The position numbers and the translations under genes are program-made. From the NCBI RefSeq assembly GCF_910592395.1, contig NC_088325.1, forward strand, positions 2,449,501-2,513,500: 64,000 bases of DNA, given 5' to 3'. This DNA is from Lineus longissimus. Its lineage: Eukaryota > Nemertea > Pilidiophora > Heteronemertea > Lineidae. Position 1 is the stretch's first letter; every line of letters starts with the position of its first letter. The notes beneath the pieces were generated by a model, which did no database searches, had not been told where the DNA came from, and was given only the letters and a program-made list of their open reading frames with translations. Below are positions 63,794-64,000 of the stretch, one piece after another.

Positions 63794-64000
63794 GTGAGTT
63801 CTATTGAGCTGTGGGTTGATTCCCAACGAAGCTGGGTATACTCAATTTTACCCAACCGAAACACGCTGTGAAATATGGAGGAAAGCCGTAACTTATACAT
63901 GCGGAAAAGGTCTGAATGAGTTCTGAAGATTGGAACACGTTCAGGGGCCGACCCTAGTGTCTATTTTTGCACACACCTCGCTTAATATTGATTGTTTGGA

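Larger units (their letters stand above)
60698..64000 (+). repeat. Tandem gene unit E, cut by the window end
   Basis: Fifth copy. The 5' part resembles units A and B (minisatellite of three cores, ATG leader). It lacks the 479-bp element and has a large internal deletion. Bases 60698-61570 are 5' flank with no gene. Confidence 0.9.
61959..64000 (+). pseudogene. ITIM-receptor family copy E, broken and partial
   Basis: The leader exon 61959-62052 and V-like Ig exon 62323-62673 are intact; the V domain has an extra cysteine (TVSCGAG). The I-set-like exon starts at 63005 but breaks off after about 52 bases at VKVGK. There it is joined to intron sequence that in unit A lies about 570 bases past the exon (aatactaagttcaatttacc, near 3590). 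The cysteines and donor are lost. A truncated last Ig exon follows at 63712-63793 with the same breakpoint as in gene A. The rest lies outside the window. If downstream exons exist, a V-domain-only receptor could still be made by skipping. Confidence 0.8.

Overview
The window looks like nuclear DNA of a multicellular animal, probably a marine invertebrate. The host genes have GT-AG introns, secreted-type leader exons, immunoglobulin (Ig) domain exons, a membrane-span exon and a long tyrosine-rich tail exon. The surroundings are full of short inverted-repeat transposons and minisatellites. I cannot name the species from the sequence.

Host layout. The window holds a head-to-tail array of one locus, repeated five times: unit A 1-10951, B 10952-41611, C 41612-50303, D 50304-60697, and E from 60698 (cut by the window end). 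Each unit carries a 5' minisatellite, a leader exon, a V-like Ig exon, one or more I-set-like Ig exons, in B, C and D a further Ig exon, a transmembrane exon, an ITIM-type cytoplasmic exon, and about 2 kb of conserved spacer. Exons up to the transmembrane exon are bounded by phase-1 introns, so Ig exons can be added or lost without breaking the frame. A has a duplicated Ig block and lost its last Ig exon. B has five Ig exons. C and D have three. E is broken by a deletion. Together they look like a young, fast-changing family of inhibitory-type cell-surface receptors.

Inserted element. In an intron of gene B sits a 17.7 kb, AT-rich, intron-less Polinton/Maverick-class virus-like transposon (17528-35248). 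Long terminal inverted repeats and a perfect 6-bp target duplication (TGGGCG, 17522-17527 and 35249-35254) define it exactly. It landed inside the tip of a roughly 420 bp palindromic TA-flanked element. In order it carries: a small terminal gene, an HNH nuclease, a protein-primed family-B DNA polymerase broken by a frameshift and fused in frame to an archaeo-eukaryotic-type primase, a membrane-anchored conserved protein, a retroviral-type integrase, a broken reverse-strand coiled-coil gene, a capsid-like protein, a packaging ATPase, several small membrane or coiled-coil proteins, a penton-like minor capsid protein, a fibre-like protein, and a second small terminal gene related to the first. 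Replication (polymerase plus primase), integration (integrase), and particle assembly (capsid, penton, ATPase) functions are thus all represented. I found no maturation protease.

Nearly every gene of the element starts at an AATAAATG-like motif. Gene ends carry strong hairpins, and a short GAGCG-N-AGCGAG repeat is scattered through coding and non-coding DNA. Damage is limited to one polymerase frameshift, one nonsense codon and one 341-bp tandem duplication, so the insertion is probably fairly recent.
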